From Alphaproteobacteria bacterium RIFCSPLOWO2_01_FULL_40_26 (lineage in GTDB: Bacteria > Pseudomonadota > Alphaproteobacteria > Rickettsiales > UBA1997): 41,936 nucleotides of DNA. The notes under the pieces are model-generated. The model was not told where the DNA came from, did no database searches, and saw only the letters and a program-made list of their open reading frames with translations. Both the position numbers and the translations under genes were made by a program. The stretch is from NCBI GenBank assembly GCA_001767955.1, contig MEMO01000011.1:1-41936 (forward strand), read 5' to 3'. Positions 41,921 to 41,936 of the stretch are shown here, piece after piece; positions within the stretch are counted from its first letter, which is position 1; each line of letters begins with the position of its first letter.

Positions 41921-41936
41921 TGTCTCTCCCAAATCA

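Noticed and set aside
41777-41932. N-terminal extension of the decarboxylase ORF (MGETNSNSEF...)
   Set aside because: The codons are translated from two copies of a dispersed repeat; family homology begins at MDQQSKERLQKY.
1-41936. tRNA or rRNA genes
   Set aside because: No T-loop signatures with cloverleaf partners or rRNA-like segments were seen in the intergenic regions.

Overview
The window looks like a chromosomal segment of an AT-rich (judged by eye, not counted), Gram-negative alphaproteobacterium, probably Rickettsiales-related or another deep-branching lineage. The proteins resemble alphaproteobacterial families: HisF, NuoA/B/C, a long Icd of rickettsial type, and a two-gene nusA-infB block. 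The DNA is unusually rich in short palindromic repeats that sit inside or exactly between genes. This recalls the palindromic elements of Rickettsia (RPE) and Wolbachia, but the host also keeps arginine, lysine, biotin and histidine genes, so it is less reduced than Rickettsia. The assignment is inference. No rRNA, tRNA, CRISPR array, transposase or prophage was seen, and no gene-free stretch exceeds 300 bases.

Layout. 1-5358 (+): nusA, infB, cytochrome b561, hisF. 5339-11209 (-): two paralogous membrane glycosyltransferase-like proteins, lnt and an XRE regulator, all overlapping. 11449-17878 (+): icd, an MscS channel, then an envelope-sugar block (glycosyltransferase/methyltransferase fusion, methyltransferase, glycosyltransferase, FdtA-like ketoisomerase). 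17875-26365 (-): one tightly packed run, argG, rhuM-like, purN, def, gspF-like, bioD, argB, rmlA/rfbA, sugar aminotransferase. The last two genes and the FdtA-like gene together suggest a dTDP-3-amino-3,6-dideoxyhexose pathway. 26577-29259 (+): GNAT, YihY/BrkB, folC. 29241-32909 (-): small membrane protein, then nuoC, a BglII-like restriction endonuclease, its DNA methyltransferase, nuoB and nuoA. The restriction-modification pair is wedged into the nuo operon. 32949-35835: dapA (+), an exported coiled-coil protein (-) behind a structured leader or small RNA, a broken small membrane gene (+), pal (+). 35846-41776 (-): trmD, an FG-GAP/UnbV protein, an RnfD/NqrB-like membrane protein, an AlaC-like aminotransferase, a histidine-decarboxylase-like enzyme.

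The most unusual content is the repeat set. At least five palindromic families occur. The main one (PE-1, four full copies of 162-163 bp plus two stubs) has conserved termini, conserved internal loops and a conserved hairpin tip. Its stems differ between copies while both arms of each copy still pair, which is the covariation expected of a selected nucleic-acid structure. Removing one copy plus one flanking dinucleotide restores sensible gene structure at each locus: the canonical RmlA start, the NuoC stop, an ATGA gene overlap, or an uninterrupted reading frame. Several copies are read through in frame (rmlA, bioD, folC, trmD, the RnfD-like gene), adding 28 to about 55 residues. One carries an in-frame stop and truncates its host gene.
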